The notes below the pieces were generated by a model. The model ran no database searches and had not been told where the DNA came from. It saw only the letters and a list, made by a program, of their open reading frames with translations. Source: Rapana venosa (lineage: Eukaryota; Mollusca; Gastropoda; Neogastropoda; Muricidae). Taken from it: DNA of 64,000 bases. The translations under genes and the position numbers were made by a program. This document shows, piece by piece, positions 32,916 through 44,345 of this stretch. Position 1 is the first letter of the stretch, and each line of letters begins with the position of its first letter. The stretch covers positions 67,851,194 to 67,915,193 of the forward strand of contig CM054143.1 of assembly GCA_028751875.1 (NCBI GenBank). Direction: 5' to 3'.

Positions 32916-35440
32916 GTAGGCTGGCTGTCTGCTGTAGTGTAGGCTGGCTGTCTGCTGCTGCTGTAGTGTAGGCTGTCTGTCTGCTGTAGTACAGGATGGC
33001 TGTCTGCTGTAGTACAGGATGGCTGTCTGCTGTAGTGTAGGATGGCTGTCTGCTGTAGTGTAGGATGCTGTCTGCTGTAGTGTAGGATGCTGTCTGCTGT
33101 AGTACAGGATGGCTGTCTGCTGTAGTGTAGGCTGGCTGTCTGCTGTAGTGTAGGCTGGCTGTCTGCTGTAGTGTAGGATGCTGTCTGCTGTAGTGTAGGA
33201 TGGCTGTCTGCTGTAGTGTAGGATGGCTGTCTGCTGTAGTGTAGGCTGGCTGTCTGCTGTAGTGTAGGATGGCTGTCTGCTGTAGTGTAGGCTGGCTGTC
33301 TGCTGTAGTGTAGGATGGCTGTCTGCTGTAGTGTAGGATGGCTGTCTGCTGCTGTAGTGTAGGATGGCTGTCTGCTGCTGTAGTGTAGGCTGGCTGTCTG
33401 CTGCTGTAGTGTAGGATGGCTGTCTGCTGTAGTAGGATGGCTGTCTGCTGTAGTGTAGGATGGCTGTCTGCTGTAGTGTAGGCTGGCTGTCTGCTGTAGT
33501 GTAGGATGGCTGTCTGCTGTAGTGTAGGCTGGCTGTCTGCTGCTGTAGTGTAGGATGGCTGTCTGCTGTAGTGTAGGATGGCTGTCTGCTGCTGCTGTAG
33601 TGTAGGATGGCTGTCTGCTGCTGTAGTGTAGGCTGTCCTGTCTGCTGTAGTGTAGGATGGCTGTCTGCTGTAGTGTAGGATGGCTGTCTGCTGTAGTGTA
33701 GGATGGCTGTCTGCTGCTGTAGTGTAGGATGGCTGTCTGCTGTAGTGTAGGCTGGCTGTCTGCTGTAGTGTAGGATGGCTGTCTGCTGCTGTAGTGTAGG
33801 ATGGCTGTCTGCTGTAGTGTAGGATGGCTGTCTGCTGCTGTAGTGTAGGATGGCTGTCTGCTGCTGTAGTGTAGGATGGCTGTCTGCTGTAGTGTAGGAT
33901 GGCTGTCTGCTGCTGTAGTGTAGGATGGCTGTCTGCTGCTGTAGTGTAGGATGGCTGTCTGCTGCTGTAGTAGTGTAGGCTGGCTGTCTGCTGTAGTGTA
34001 GGAATGGCTGTCTGCTGTAGTGTAGGATGGTGTCTGCTGCTGTAGTGTAGGTGGCTGTCTGCTGTAGTGTAGGCGGTGTCTGCTGCTGTAGTGTAGGATG
34101 GCTGTCTGCTGTAGTGTAGGCTGGCTGTCTGCTGTAGTGTAGGATGGCTGTCTGCTGCTGTAGTGTAGGATGGCTGTCTGCTGTAGTGTAGGATGGCTGT
34201 CTGCTGCTGTAGTGTAGGATGGCTGTCTGCTGCTGTAGTGTAGGATGGCTGTCTGCTGTAGTGTAGGATGGCTGTCTGCTACTGTAGTGTAGGATGGCTG
34301 TCTGCTGCTGTAGTGTAGGATGGCTGTCTGCTGTAGTGTAGGATGGCTGTCTGCTGTAGTGTAGGATGGCTGTCTGTCTGCTGCTGTAGTGTAGGATGGC
34401 TGTCTGCTGTAGTGTAGGATGGCTGTCTGCTGTAGTGTAGGATGGCTGTCTGCTGTAGTGTAGGCTGGCTGTCTGCTGCTGTAGTGTAGGCTGGCTGTCT
34501 GCTGTAGTGTAGGATGGCTGTCTGCTGCTGTAGTGTAGGATGGCTGTCTGCTGTAGTGTAGGATGGCTGTCTGCTGTAGTACAGGATGGCTGTCTGCTGT
34601 AGTGTAGGATGGCTGTCTGCTGCTGTAGTGTAGGATGGCTGTCTGCTGTAGTGTAGGATGCTGTCTGCTGCTGTAGTGTAGGATGGCTGTCTGCTGTAGT
34701 GTAGGATGGCTGTCTGCTGCTGTAGTGTAGGATGGCTGTCTGCTGTAGTGTAGGCTGGCTGTCTGCTGTAGTGTAGGATGGCTGTCTGCTGTAGTGTAGG
34801 ATGGCTGTCTGCTGTAGTGTAGGATGGCTGTCTGCTGTAGTACAGGATGGCTGTCTGCTGCTGTAGTGTAGGATGGCTGTCTGCTGCTGTAGTGTAGGAT
34901 GGCTGTCTGCTGTAGTGTAGGATGGCTGTCTGCTGTAGTGTAGGATGGCTGTCTGCTGTAGTACAGGATGGCTGTCTGCTGCTGTAGTGTAGGCTGGCTG
35001 TCTGCTGTAGTGTAGGCTGGCTGTCTGCTGTAGTGTAGGATGGCTGTCTGCTGCTGTAGTGTAGGTGGCTGTCTGCTGCTGTAGTGTAGGATGGCTGTCT
35101 GCTGTATTGGTAGGATTTGGGTGTCTGCTGTAGTTTTAGGCTGGCTGTCTGCTGCTGTAGTGTAGGATGGCTGTCTGCTGCTGTAGTGTAGGATGGCTGT
35201 CTGCTGTAGTGTAGGATGGCTGTCTGCTGTAGTGTAGGATGGCTGTCTGCTGTAGTGTAGGATGGCTGTCTGCTGCTGTAGTGTAGGATGGCTGTCTGCT
35301 GTAGTGTAGGCTGTCTGCTGCTGTAGTGTAGGCTGTCTGCTGCTGTAGTGTAGGCTGGCTGTCTGCTGTAGTGTAGGCTGGCTGTCTGCTGTAGTGTAGG
35401 ATGGCTGTCTGCTGCTGTAGTGTAGGATGGCTGTCTTCAC
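32916..35440 (+). repeat. 23/26-bp minisatellite starting at a 5' splice site
   Basis: About 100 copies of gtaggatggctgtctgctgt plus agt, with a common 26-bp variant carrying an extra ctg. The first unit starts at the GT of the exon donor at 32915/32916, so every unit repeats a gtagg donor-like string. On the minus strand the whole array is open for more than 800 codons because the unit lacks stop codons in that frame. That is a composition artefact. Confidence 0.95.
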
Positions 35441-36085
35441 AGGGAAGAAGTCAGTCAGCTAGCTCTTTTACCTGGGTAGATCTGTAACTATTTCTGTCCC
35501 AGGTCAGTCGTGTGGTTGCTTTATCATGGTCACATACACACTATATGCTTCGTTCATGTAGTGTCTCTGCTGAAATACCTCGTACACACACACACACACA
35601 CACACACAGACAGATAAGTTGTCTCCTCCATCAGTTAAGTTTCCTTCTCTGTGTCCATGCCTCATACTACATAATTATAGTTTATCTCTTTTCTGTATTT
35701 TTGTCTGATGATTTATAGCAGAAGCACATGAAATAAGACAATTGCAGCTTTATGCCAATGAATTAAATATGTTATCACACATCTAAAATGATACTTATAT
35801 TGCAATAATCTTTACCAAGGAAACTCCATGAAAATTTCACAGAATTTGATTGGATGGTCAAGTTTGAATCTGTCATTTTTGTTTGTTTGTTTGTTCTTTA
35901 CTGCTCTGGTTGTTTACATCATGTGTTACTCCCATTGTTAAAAGGCCGCCCTAGACATTGTCAGTATATTGTTTGAAGCGTCTGGTCTTATGACGCCTCT
36001 CTCACCTAATCTTTCTATTTGCATCATCCTGCATGCAGTCAGTTTCTTTTATGCGGTATCTTAATTTTTGTGTGTGTGTACACAG
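35441..36085 (+). other. TRAPPC8 intron 3' part
   Basis: Single-copy, AT-rich sequence with a (CA)n tract at about 35583-35608 and a GTTT repeat near 35880. It ends in gtgtgtgtacacag before the next exon. No other feature seen. Confidence 0.5.
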
Positions 36086-36257
36086 AGGTCAGAGTGTGCA
36101 ATCTGTCCCTTCAACAACTGTAGACCGCAAGTCATATGGCCACGGCTGTTGTCTGACGGTGTCTGATCAGGATCGCCTGCGAATCTTCATGCACGAGTTT
36201 GTGGTTCGTGCCCTGATTCCCTGGGCAGAGCGGCAGATGAAGATGCTCAGTGACCAG
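36086..36257 (+). CDS. TRAPPC8: TRAPPC8 exon, conserved region 1
   Basis: One base completes the previous glycine codon, then 57 codons encode GQSVQSVPST..., CLTVSDQDRLRIFMHEFVV and RALIPWAERQMKMLSDQ. This matches the TRAPPC8 segment just before its helical repeat region, where the family has a conserved aspartate-rich DxDRxRxFxxEF pattern and a following LNDQ-like motif. The exon ends CAG before gtgaga in phase 0. The frame stays open beyond the donor for about 30 codons with coding-like composition, so a longer exon form is possible (see findings). Confidence 0.88.
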
Positions 36258-36333
36258 GTGAGAGACTTTGTCAAGGTCAAGGACAAACACGGAGGAGTGC
36301 TGCTGCCCCACACAGCCTCATTAGAGTTCTTCA

Positions 36334-37372
36334 GTAAGACAGCACAGCAGTGACTGGGATATATAGAGAGATAGCTTGAAAGATACAGCACAGCAGTGAC
36401 TGCGATAGAGAGAGATAGCTTGAAAGATACAGCACATCAGTGATGGGATAGAGAGAGATAGCTTGAAAGATACAGCACAGCAGTGATGGGATAGAGAGAG
36501 ATACAGCACAGCAGTGACTGCGATAGAGAGAGATAGCTTGAAAGATACAGCACAGCAATGACTGGGATAGAGAGAGATAGCTTGAAAGATACAGCACATC
36601 AGTGATGGGATAGAGAGAGAGATACTGTTAGCTTGAAAGATACAGCACAGCAGTGATGGGATAGAGAGAGATAGCTTGAAAGATACAGCACAGCAATGAC
36701 TGGGATAGAGAGAGATAGCTTGAAAGATACAGCACATCAGTGATGGGATAGAGAGAGAGATACTGTTAGCTTGAAAGATACAGCACATCAGTGACTGGGA
36801 TAGACAATGACAATGACAAATTCTTTTATTTCAAGGATAATGAATAAGCACTCATGTGCTTTTTTACATCCAGTCCCTGCCCGTAGGGATACATCTTAAT
36901 AATAACCCAACACTTATTACAGTCACATAGAGAGATAGATAGCTTGAAAGATACAGCACAGCAGTGATGGGATAGATAGAGATAGCTTGAAAGATACAGC
37001 ACAGCAGTGATGGGATAGAGAGAGATAGCTTGAAAGATACAGCACAGCAGTGATGGGATAGAGAGAGATAGCTTGAAAGATACAGCACAGCAGTGACTGG
37101 GATAGAGGGAGATAGCTTGAAAGATACAGCACAGCAATGACTGGGATAGAGAGAGATAGCTTGAAAGATACAGCACAGCAATGACTGGGATAGAGAGAGA
37201 TAGCTTGAAAGATACAGCACAGCAATGACTGGGATAGAGAGAGATAGCTTGAAAGATACAGCACAGCAATGACTGGGATAGAGAGAGATAGCTTGAAAGA
37301 TACAGCACAGCAATGACTGGGATAGAGAGAGATAGCTTGAAAGATACAGCACAGCAGTGATGGGACAGAGAA
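36334..37372 (+). repeat. 43-45-bp minisatellite in TRAPPC8 intron
   Basis: Roughly 20 copies of gatagagagagatagcttga followed by aagatacagcacagcagtga and tgg or ctgg. It is interrupted at about 36805-36930 by an S1 repeat. It begins about 75 bases downstream of the exon donor. Confidence 0.92.
36805..36930 (-). repeat. SINE-like repeat S1, copy 3
   Basis: Contains ttcttttatttcaaggataa and actcatgtgcttttttacat with ccagtccctg. It is inserted into the 43-45-bp array, whose units resume on the other side. Confidence 0.85.
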
Positions 37373-37439
37373 TTCATTGTGAAGGGGGAAGTTGGGACAA
37401 ATAATTTTCTGGGACAGAGTGGTGGGTGGAAGATGGGAC

Positions 37440-38185
37440 AAAGAATTAATGATAATATAATGTATGGGATTTATGCAGTGCTGAATCTTGTAAAGTAACC
37501 AAAGCAAAGCACTTACATTCAAATCATTCACACGCATGCAGCTGTCCGCATATATCGGGATAAACAGATATCAAATTTATACATGCAACACGCTTAGGTG
37601 GGGGTGGTGGAAGTGAAGGTAGCAATTGAAAAGTAGGAACAGATAACAGGGGAAGATCTCAAGTAGAAAAATGAAGGCTTTTAGCGAAGTGGGAGAGAGA
37701 GGTCGTTCCATGTGGACAGACCAGAAACAGAAAGAGCAATGGCCAACAGAGGTTTGTTTAAATCTGGGTGTTTGAAAGCGCAATGTATCTGCAGCTGATG
37801 AAGGGAGCGGGATGGAATGTACAGAAGACAGTTACAGAGATAAGAGGGTGCAGACATTTGAAACAGAGGGTATTAATCTTATACTTTATTCTTTGTGAAA
37901 CAGGCAGCCAGTGAAGAGATCGCAAAAGAGGAGTGATGTGATCAGATTTTTTTCTTTCTAAGGATTAGTCAAGCTGCAGAGTTTTGTATGTGTTGAAGGG
38001 AGTGGATGGATGATGCTGGTAAACCAGCCAGGAGAGAATTACAGTAGTCCAGACCTGAAAGAATGAGAGATGTGACAAGTTTGGATGTTGTGTCAGTAGA
38101 CAGATACTTGTGAATTATGCTTATGCACTGTAATTGATAGTAGCAAGACTGGCAGGTCTGGGTGATGAAGTTTTTCATAGAGAGT
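37440..38185. repeat. Composite interspersed repeat, unclassified
   Basis: The left end (about 37448-37520) with tttatgcagtgctgaatctt and aaagtaaccaaagcaaagca matches the 96-bp insertion in the element at 61963-62058. The rest, including attacagtagtccagacctg, looks like a diverged noncoding repeat rather than single-copy intron, but I could not name it. It is cut on the right by the family B element. Confidence 0.5.
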
Positions 38186-38189
38186 GTGT

Positions 38190-39148
38190 TGTCAATAACT
38201 CCTCTCATCTCATCTGCTCCCATAACCCCCTCCGGTCGGGGTCGTAGGGGCACTGCAGTGACAAACGTTGCACCAGCTGGCTCCATTTGCGGCGGTTGTG
38301 GGCAAGTGCCTGGGTTGTGGAGAAGCTCTTCCCAGTCCATTCAGTGATGTTGTCTGCCCATTTCTTCTTCGGCCTGCCTCGCCTTTTCTTCCCCTGCACT
38401 GTTCCTTGCAGTATGGTCTTGGAGAGCCCGTCTGATCTTGTCACATGTCCATACCATCTGAGCTTCCTTTTCTTGACTGTGGCTAGCAGGTCTTCGTACT
38501 GTTTTACTTGTTGGGTGATGGTTTGTCGGATTTCTTCATTGGTAATGTGGTCTGTGTATGAAATGCCAAGGAGACTTCTGAGGCATCTCACCTCTGAAGT
38601 CTGGATTCTCCTTTGTAGATCTGCATTCAGTGTCCAGGATTTGCAGGCATACAGATATGTGGAGATGACCAGTGCATGCAGTAGCTTGACCTTGGTCCTG
38701 AGAGATGTTTTGGTCTTTCCAGATAGTCTTGAGCTTTGTCATTGCTGCTACTGTTAGTGCAGCTCTTGCGAGGATTTTGGTCTTTGAATCTTCTTCACTA
38801 ATAATAGCTCCAAGGTACTTGTAGTGATCTACAACCTCAAGTTCTTTTCCACTGACTGTGATCTTGGAAGTGATTAGCTGGGCATTGTTTGTCATGAGTT
38901 TTATCTTCTTGGCACTGATCTCCATGCCGTATCTGGAGGATGTTTTGTCCAGGTGGTACACTAGGTTGGCTAGTTCCTGTTCGTTTCCTGCCAGTCCGTC
39001 GATGTCATCGGGAAACCTGAGGTTGGTGATTGTTCGCCCTCTAATACTGGCTGTGCCGGTGTGATCTTCTAATGCATCAGTCATTAGGCGCTCAAGGAAG
39101 ACAATGAACAGGGTCAGCGATAGGAGACGGCCTTGATATACTTCCCGG
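38190..39148 (-). mobile_element. RTE-like non-LTR element, family B, 5'-truncated copy
   Basis: Minus strand. The RT part starts near LTLFIVFLERLMTDALEDH, has FPDDIDGL where the 22.9 kb copy has FADDIDGL, and then ISAKKIKLMTNNAQ. The frame shifts near 38700. The C-terminal part (38591-38205) has LLGISYTDHITNEEI, KLRWYGHVTRSDG and KKWADNITEWTGKSF and ends at a stop at 38205. The 3' end shows GAGAT-type repeats. Nucleotide identity with the 22.9 kb copy is high by eye. The 5' truncation point lies at the edge of the G-rich array at 39.15 kb. Confidence 0.87.
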
Positions 39149-41972
39149 GGGGGGGGTGATAGAAGAGAGAATTGTATAGGGTAGGGGGGGGGGATACAAG
39201 AGAGAATTGTATAGAGGGGAGGGGGGGTGATAGAAGAGAGAATTGTATTAGGGTAGGGGGGGGGGGGGGGGTGATAGAACAAAGAATTGTATATGGTAGG
39301 GGGGGGGTGATAGAGAGAGAATTGTATAGGGTAGGGGGGGGGGGGGGTGATAGAAGAGAGAATTGTATAGGGTAGGGGGGGGGGGGGGTGATAGAACAGA
39401 GAATTGTATAGGGTAGAGGGGGTGGGGTGATAGAACAGAGAATTGTATAGGGTAGGGGGGGGGGGGGGGGGTGATAGAACAGAGAATTGTATAGGGGGGG
39501 GGGGTGATAGAAGAGAGAATTGTATAGGGTAGGGGGGTGATAGAAGAGAGAATTGTATAGGGTAGGGGGGTGATAGAAGAGAAAATTGTATAGGGTAGAG
39601 GGGGAGGGGTGATAGAGAGAGAATTGTATAGGGGGGGGGGGGGGGGTGATGAAGAGAGAATTGTATAGGGTAGGGGGGGGGGGGGTGATAGAAGAGAGAA
39701 TTGTATATGGGTAGGGGGGGAGTGATAGAAGAGAGAATTGTATAGAGGGGGGGGGGGTGATAGAAGAGAGAATTGTAGAGGGGGAGGGGGTGATAGAAAG
39801 AATTGTTATAGGGTAGGGGGGGGGTGATAGAAGAGAGAATTGTATAGGGTAGGGGGGGGGGGGTGATAGACCAGAGAATTTGTTACGGTTGGGGGGGGTG
39901 GTGATAGAGAGAGAATTGTATAGGGTAGGGGGGTGATAGAAGAGAGAATTGTATAGGGTAGGGGGGGTGATAGAGAGAGAATTGATATAGGGTAGGGGGG
40001 GGATAGAAGAGAGAATTGTATAGGGTAGGGGGGTGATAGAAGAGAGAATTGTATGGGTAGGGGGGGTGATAGACAGAGATTTTTATAGGGTAGGGGGGGG
40101 TGGTGATAGAAGAGAGAATTGTAGAGGGAGGGGGGTGATAGAAGATAATTTTTTACGGTTGGGGGTGGGGTGATAGAAGAGAGAATTGTATGAGGGGGGG
40201 GGGTGATAGAAGAGAGAATTGTATAGGGTGAGGGGGGGGGGGGGGTGATAGAACAGAGAATTGTATAGGGTGGGGTGAGAGGGTTGTTAGGGTGGGGTGT
40301 AGAAGAGAGAATTTGTATAGGGTGGGGGGTGATAGAAAGAGAATTGTTTAGGGTAGGGGGGGTGATTAAGAGAGAATTGTTTGAGGGTGGGGGGGGTGAT
40401 AGAACAGATAATTTGTATAGGTAGGGGGGGGGTGATTAGAAGAGAATTGTTAGGGTAGGGGGGTGATAGAAAGAGAATTGTATAGGGTAGAGGGGGGTGA
40501 TAGAACAGAGAATTGTATATGGAGGGGAGGGGGGGTGATAGAAGAGAGAATTGTTAGGGAGGGGGTGATAGAATGAGAATTTTATAGGGTTGTGGGGCTG
40601 ATAGAAGAGAAATTGTATATGGGGGGGGGGTGATAGAACAGATATTGTATAGGTTAGGGGGGGGTGTAGAGGGATTGTATAGGGTAGGGGGTGTAGAAGA
40701 GAGTAATTGTATAGGTAGAGGGGGGATGATAGAGAGAGAATTGTATAGGGTGGGAGGGGGGTGTGATAGAAGAGAGAATTGTTATAGGGTTAGGGGGGTG
40801 ATTAGAAAGAGAATTTTTAGTAGGGGGTGGAGGTGTTGGTAGGGGTGGGGTGATAGAAAGAGAGAATTGTATGGGTAGGGGTGGGGGGGTGATAGAACAG
40901 AGAATTTGTTATAGGGTAGGGGGGTGATAGAAGAGAGATATTGTATTGGGGGTGGGGGGGTTTATAGAAAGTAATTGTATAGGGTAGGGGGGTGATAGAA
41001 CAGAGAATTGTATAGTGGGGGGGGGGGGTGATAGAACGATAATTGTATAGGTTGGGGGGGGGGGGGTGATAGAAGAGAGAATTGTATGGGGGGGGGGGGT
41101 GATAGAACAGATAATTGTATACGGTGGGGGTGGGATAGAACAGAGAATTGTATAGGGTAGGGGGGGTGATAGAACAGAGAATTGTATGGGGGGGGGGGGG
41201 TGATAGAACAGAGAATTGTATGGGGGTGATAGAAGAGAGAATTGTATAGGGTAGGGGGGTGATGAACAGAGAATTGTATGGGGGGGTGGGGGGTGATGAT
41301 AGAGAATTGTGGGGGGAAGAGAGAAAATTGTTATAGGGGGGGTGTGGGGGGTGATAAAACAGAGAATTGTATAAGGGTAGGAGGGGCGTGATTAGAACAG
41401 AGAATTGCATAGGGCAGGGAGGTGGGGTGATAGAACAAAGAATTGTATAGGGTAGGAGGGGGGTTGGGGGACGATAGAACAGAGAATTGTATAGGGGGGG
41501 GGATAGAACAGAGAATTGTATAGGGGGGTGATTAGAACAGAGATTTGTATAGGGTAGGGGGGGGGGGCATAGAACAGAGATTTGTATAGGGTGGGGGGGG
41601 TGAGGTGATAGAACAGAGATTTGTATAGGGTAGGGGGATGTGATAGAACAGATAATTGTATAGGGTGGGGGGTGGTTGTGATAGAACAGAGAATTGTATA
41701 GGGTAGGGGGGAGTGATAGAACAGAGAATTGTGTAGGGTAGGGGGGGTGATAGAGAGAGAATTGTATAGGGTAGGGGGGGTGAGGTGATATAGAACAGAG
41801 ATTTGTATAGGGTAGGGGGGGGTGAGGTGATAGAAAGAGATTTGTATAGGGTAGGGGGGGTGATAGAACAGAGAATTGTATAGGGTAGGGGGGGGAGTGA
41901 TAGAACAGAGAATTGTAGAGGGTAGAGGGGGTGAGGTGATAGAACAGAGAATTGTAGAGGGTAGGGGGGCAC
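39140..41972 (+). repeat. G-rich minisatellite, ~34-bp unit
   Basis: About 80 copies of gtgatagaagagagaattgt followed by atagggtag and a run of 6-20 G. A variant has gaacagag in place of gaagagag and dominates the right half. Runs of G in nearly every unit make the + strand strongly G-skewed. Length changes in the G runs are expected sequencing trouble spots. Confidence 0.95.
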
Positions 41973-43675
41973 TGCTTCTCATTGCCTCCGTTTAGTTTCG
42001 CAGCCAAAGTTCATGACCCACAGCTGGCAGGGCGTGGATATAAATAAACAGGGCAAAAGGAAAGGCAGCACTAGCTGTTTGCAGCTGTAGCCGTGTTCAG
42101 CCGTAAATTACCCTTGTGTCTTTCACACATCCTCTTGCACAGTGAATTGTCAAAAAACGACAAGCAAAGCACTCTTTAAAATAAGCTTTAAACGAGCTTT
42201 CTTTTGATTCCAAACTCCACATACTTTCTTTCATACTGGTTGATGTGACAGCAGTTCAAACAGACATGAAGATAAAGAGGAGAGGTGCAGGCAGAAACAC
42301 AATCACCAAAACCAGACATTTCTAACTCTCTCTAAAAAAGCAGACATTTATATTATATAAACAATGAACATAGAGAAAACATTGAACATGTCTGGATGCA
42401 GACTAACATTTTTTCTTTTTGCTGCGACATTGTCCCTGTTGGCACAGTGAGGCCATAAATAAACACACCTTAGCGGCTACCGCGCGCGGCCAGCGCCGTG
42501 AGAGGCAGGGTGATGGAGAGCGTGGGGAGAGAGTCTGGGGCAGTCAATAGTGTCAGCTTTCTGACTTCTCTATAAACACTCCTGCTGGTCAGGCGTTACA
42601 GCACGTACACAGTCTACTGTTTCATCAGCTTTTAGCCGTATCCTTGCTACAGCTGAAGGTTTGTTCATTCCAGTACAGCTCATAATTATAGCCCCGAGAA
42701 CACAGTAGAAAACAGATGTCTTGTCAGTATCCTACACTGTCATCAAGCAAGGATACCTCACAAATGGCTCAGGTTTTTATTTCACTAATGTTTCTAATAC
42801 TATACATAAAGCATTTCCTGATCATATTAAGAAATTGTTGTGATCAAATGTGTATCTACTTATCAGTTCTGTGTTGTGTAAAAAAGAACAAATTGCACAC
42901 AGGCCTACACTTTGACATCAAAGCAACACCAAAAAAAGCAGAAAGAAAACACACACACACACACAAAACGGATGACAAAATTTACAAAACTGCATACACA
43001 CGGGAACTAGATTTTTAAAAAGCACATGAGTGCTTATTCCATTATCCTCAAAATAAAAGAATAAACAAAATAAATAAACACACACACATGAGCGCACGTG
43101 CACACACACACATACACACATAAGCAGACACACATACACACACACAAAATGGCATAAATACATGCAAGCATACCCTATACTCACACATACGCGCGTGGGT
43201 GTGCACACCACACACATGTAACTACAAGAAGATGCACACAGCACACTTGTGCTCGAGAAAACTAAACTTGAAACTGACACACAGCCAGGAAGCACCTGGC
43301 ACATGTAGGTGCTGTGGCCCATTACACACACAGACACACACACATACACACATGCATACATGGGCATATATGCATACACGCACACACACACATGTGCGTG
43401 CTCACACACCACGCACAAACGCGCGCACGCACGCACACACACTCACAGAAAATGCACTGATGCAGTGAATGATAAAAAAGTCTTTCAAATAAAAATTCGC
43501 CCAGTGGCTAATAGACAGCAAAGAAGGAATGTGTGCTGGCACCGTGAGACGCTGGACTTGGACCCCTGACCGCGCGGTGCCTAGATAGCAGCCAGATGGT
43601 GTTTAGGTTACGGCGAAAATGCCAGCCGCAATAACGAAGAGTCGGGTTTTTCTGTTTCGACGCGGCCATGGGGCG
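41973..43675. other. 1.7-kb segment interrupting the G-rich array
   Basis: The array stops at gggtaggggggcactgc and resumes after 43.67 kb. The intervening sequence has a TATA-like gtggatataaataaac near 42.03 kb, GC-rich patches with CpGs at 42.47 and 43.57-43.67 kb, an S1 copy at 42.96-43.08 kb and long CA-rich tracts at 43.08-43.45 kb. No protein-coding motif and no clear terminal inverted repeats were found. It could be an inserted element or simply the boundary of two arrays. Confidence 0.4.
42957..43082 (+). repeat. SINE-like repeat S1, copy 4
   Basis: Reads ggatgacaaaatttacaaaa, then tgcatacacacggg, agcacatgagtgcttattcc and a tail of aataaaagaataaacaaaat. This is the + orientation with an A-rich 3' tail. 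Confidence 0.85.
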
Positions 43676-43850
43676 AGGGGTGATAGAACAGAGAATTGTA
43701 GGGGGGAGTGGGAAGTGATAAGAGAGTATTTAAGGTTCGGGCATGGGGTGATAGAAAAGAGAATTTAAGGGGGTAGTGGGGTGATAAAAAGATAATTTAA
43801 GGGGTAGTGGGGGTGATAGAACAGAAAGTTAAGGGGTAGAGCAATAAAAG
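43676..43850 (+). repeat. Resumed copies of the G-rich array
   Basis: Four to five diverged units with gtgatagaacagagaattgt and related strings, 1.7 kb away from the main array. Confidence 0.85.
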
Positions 43851-44345
43851 AAAACATCACAGTAATATTAATGTAACGCATTTAGATAACTAATTTCGTG
43901 CTACTATAGAGCCACATTACGAAGAACTTACAGCACTAGAATTACTTGTTGATGTTAAACTCTTTCCAAATTTTTTTCGTCCATGTTGCACTCTCTGATT
44001 CAGTGTGTAACGTTTCATGGATTACTTTGTTACAGTGATTAGGTAAATGCTATCGACAATTTTTAGCTTCATGTTACTCGCAGGTGTGTAGATGGATTTT
44101 GTACTACAAATAGAGTAATGTCGAGATTAGCAAAGAAATAGCGTTGTGAGTGATAGAAAATACATTAGTTTTGAGATGGAGGTCAAACTGATCTGCTGAT
44201 GATGCAAAGGTGACATGTAGCAGGGTGAAGACTCAGTCAAACCCTCTGTGATGGTCAGTGTGCTTGCTGACAAGGGGAGTTATATCACCCTCGATATGTG
44301 TAGAATATGTAAAGAAAAATTCCTACAGTTATTGCAGTCAACAGG
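43851..44345. other. TRAPPC8 intron, unassigned
   Basis: AT-rich sequence without recognised features between the two intronic arrays. Confidence 0.5.

Noticed and set aside
32861..35440. Minus-strand ORF of 859 codons
   Set aside because: It is the reading of the 23/26-bp array on the strand without stop codons (repeats of HPTLQQTAILHYS). No unique sequence, no start context and no family resemblance outside the repeat.
36321..37537. ORFs at 36.3-37.5 kb on the minus strand
   Set aside because: They come from the 43-45-bp array (repeats of LSIPSLLCCIFQAISLY).
40817..42007. Minus-strand ORF of 396 codons
   Set aside because: Proline- and leucine-rich translation of the G-rich 34-bp array. 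The frame is open only because the repeat lacks stops.
43199..43569. ORFs rich in TH and HTHT
   Set aside because: Translations of CA/GT-rich tracts. Composition artefact.
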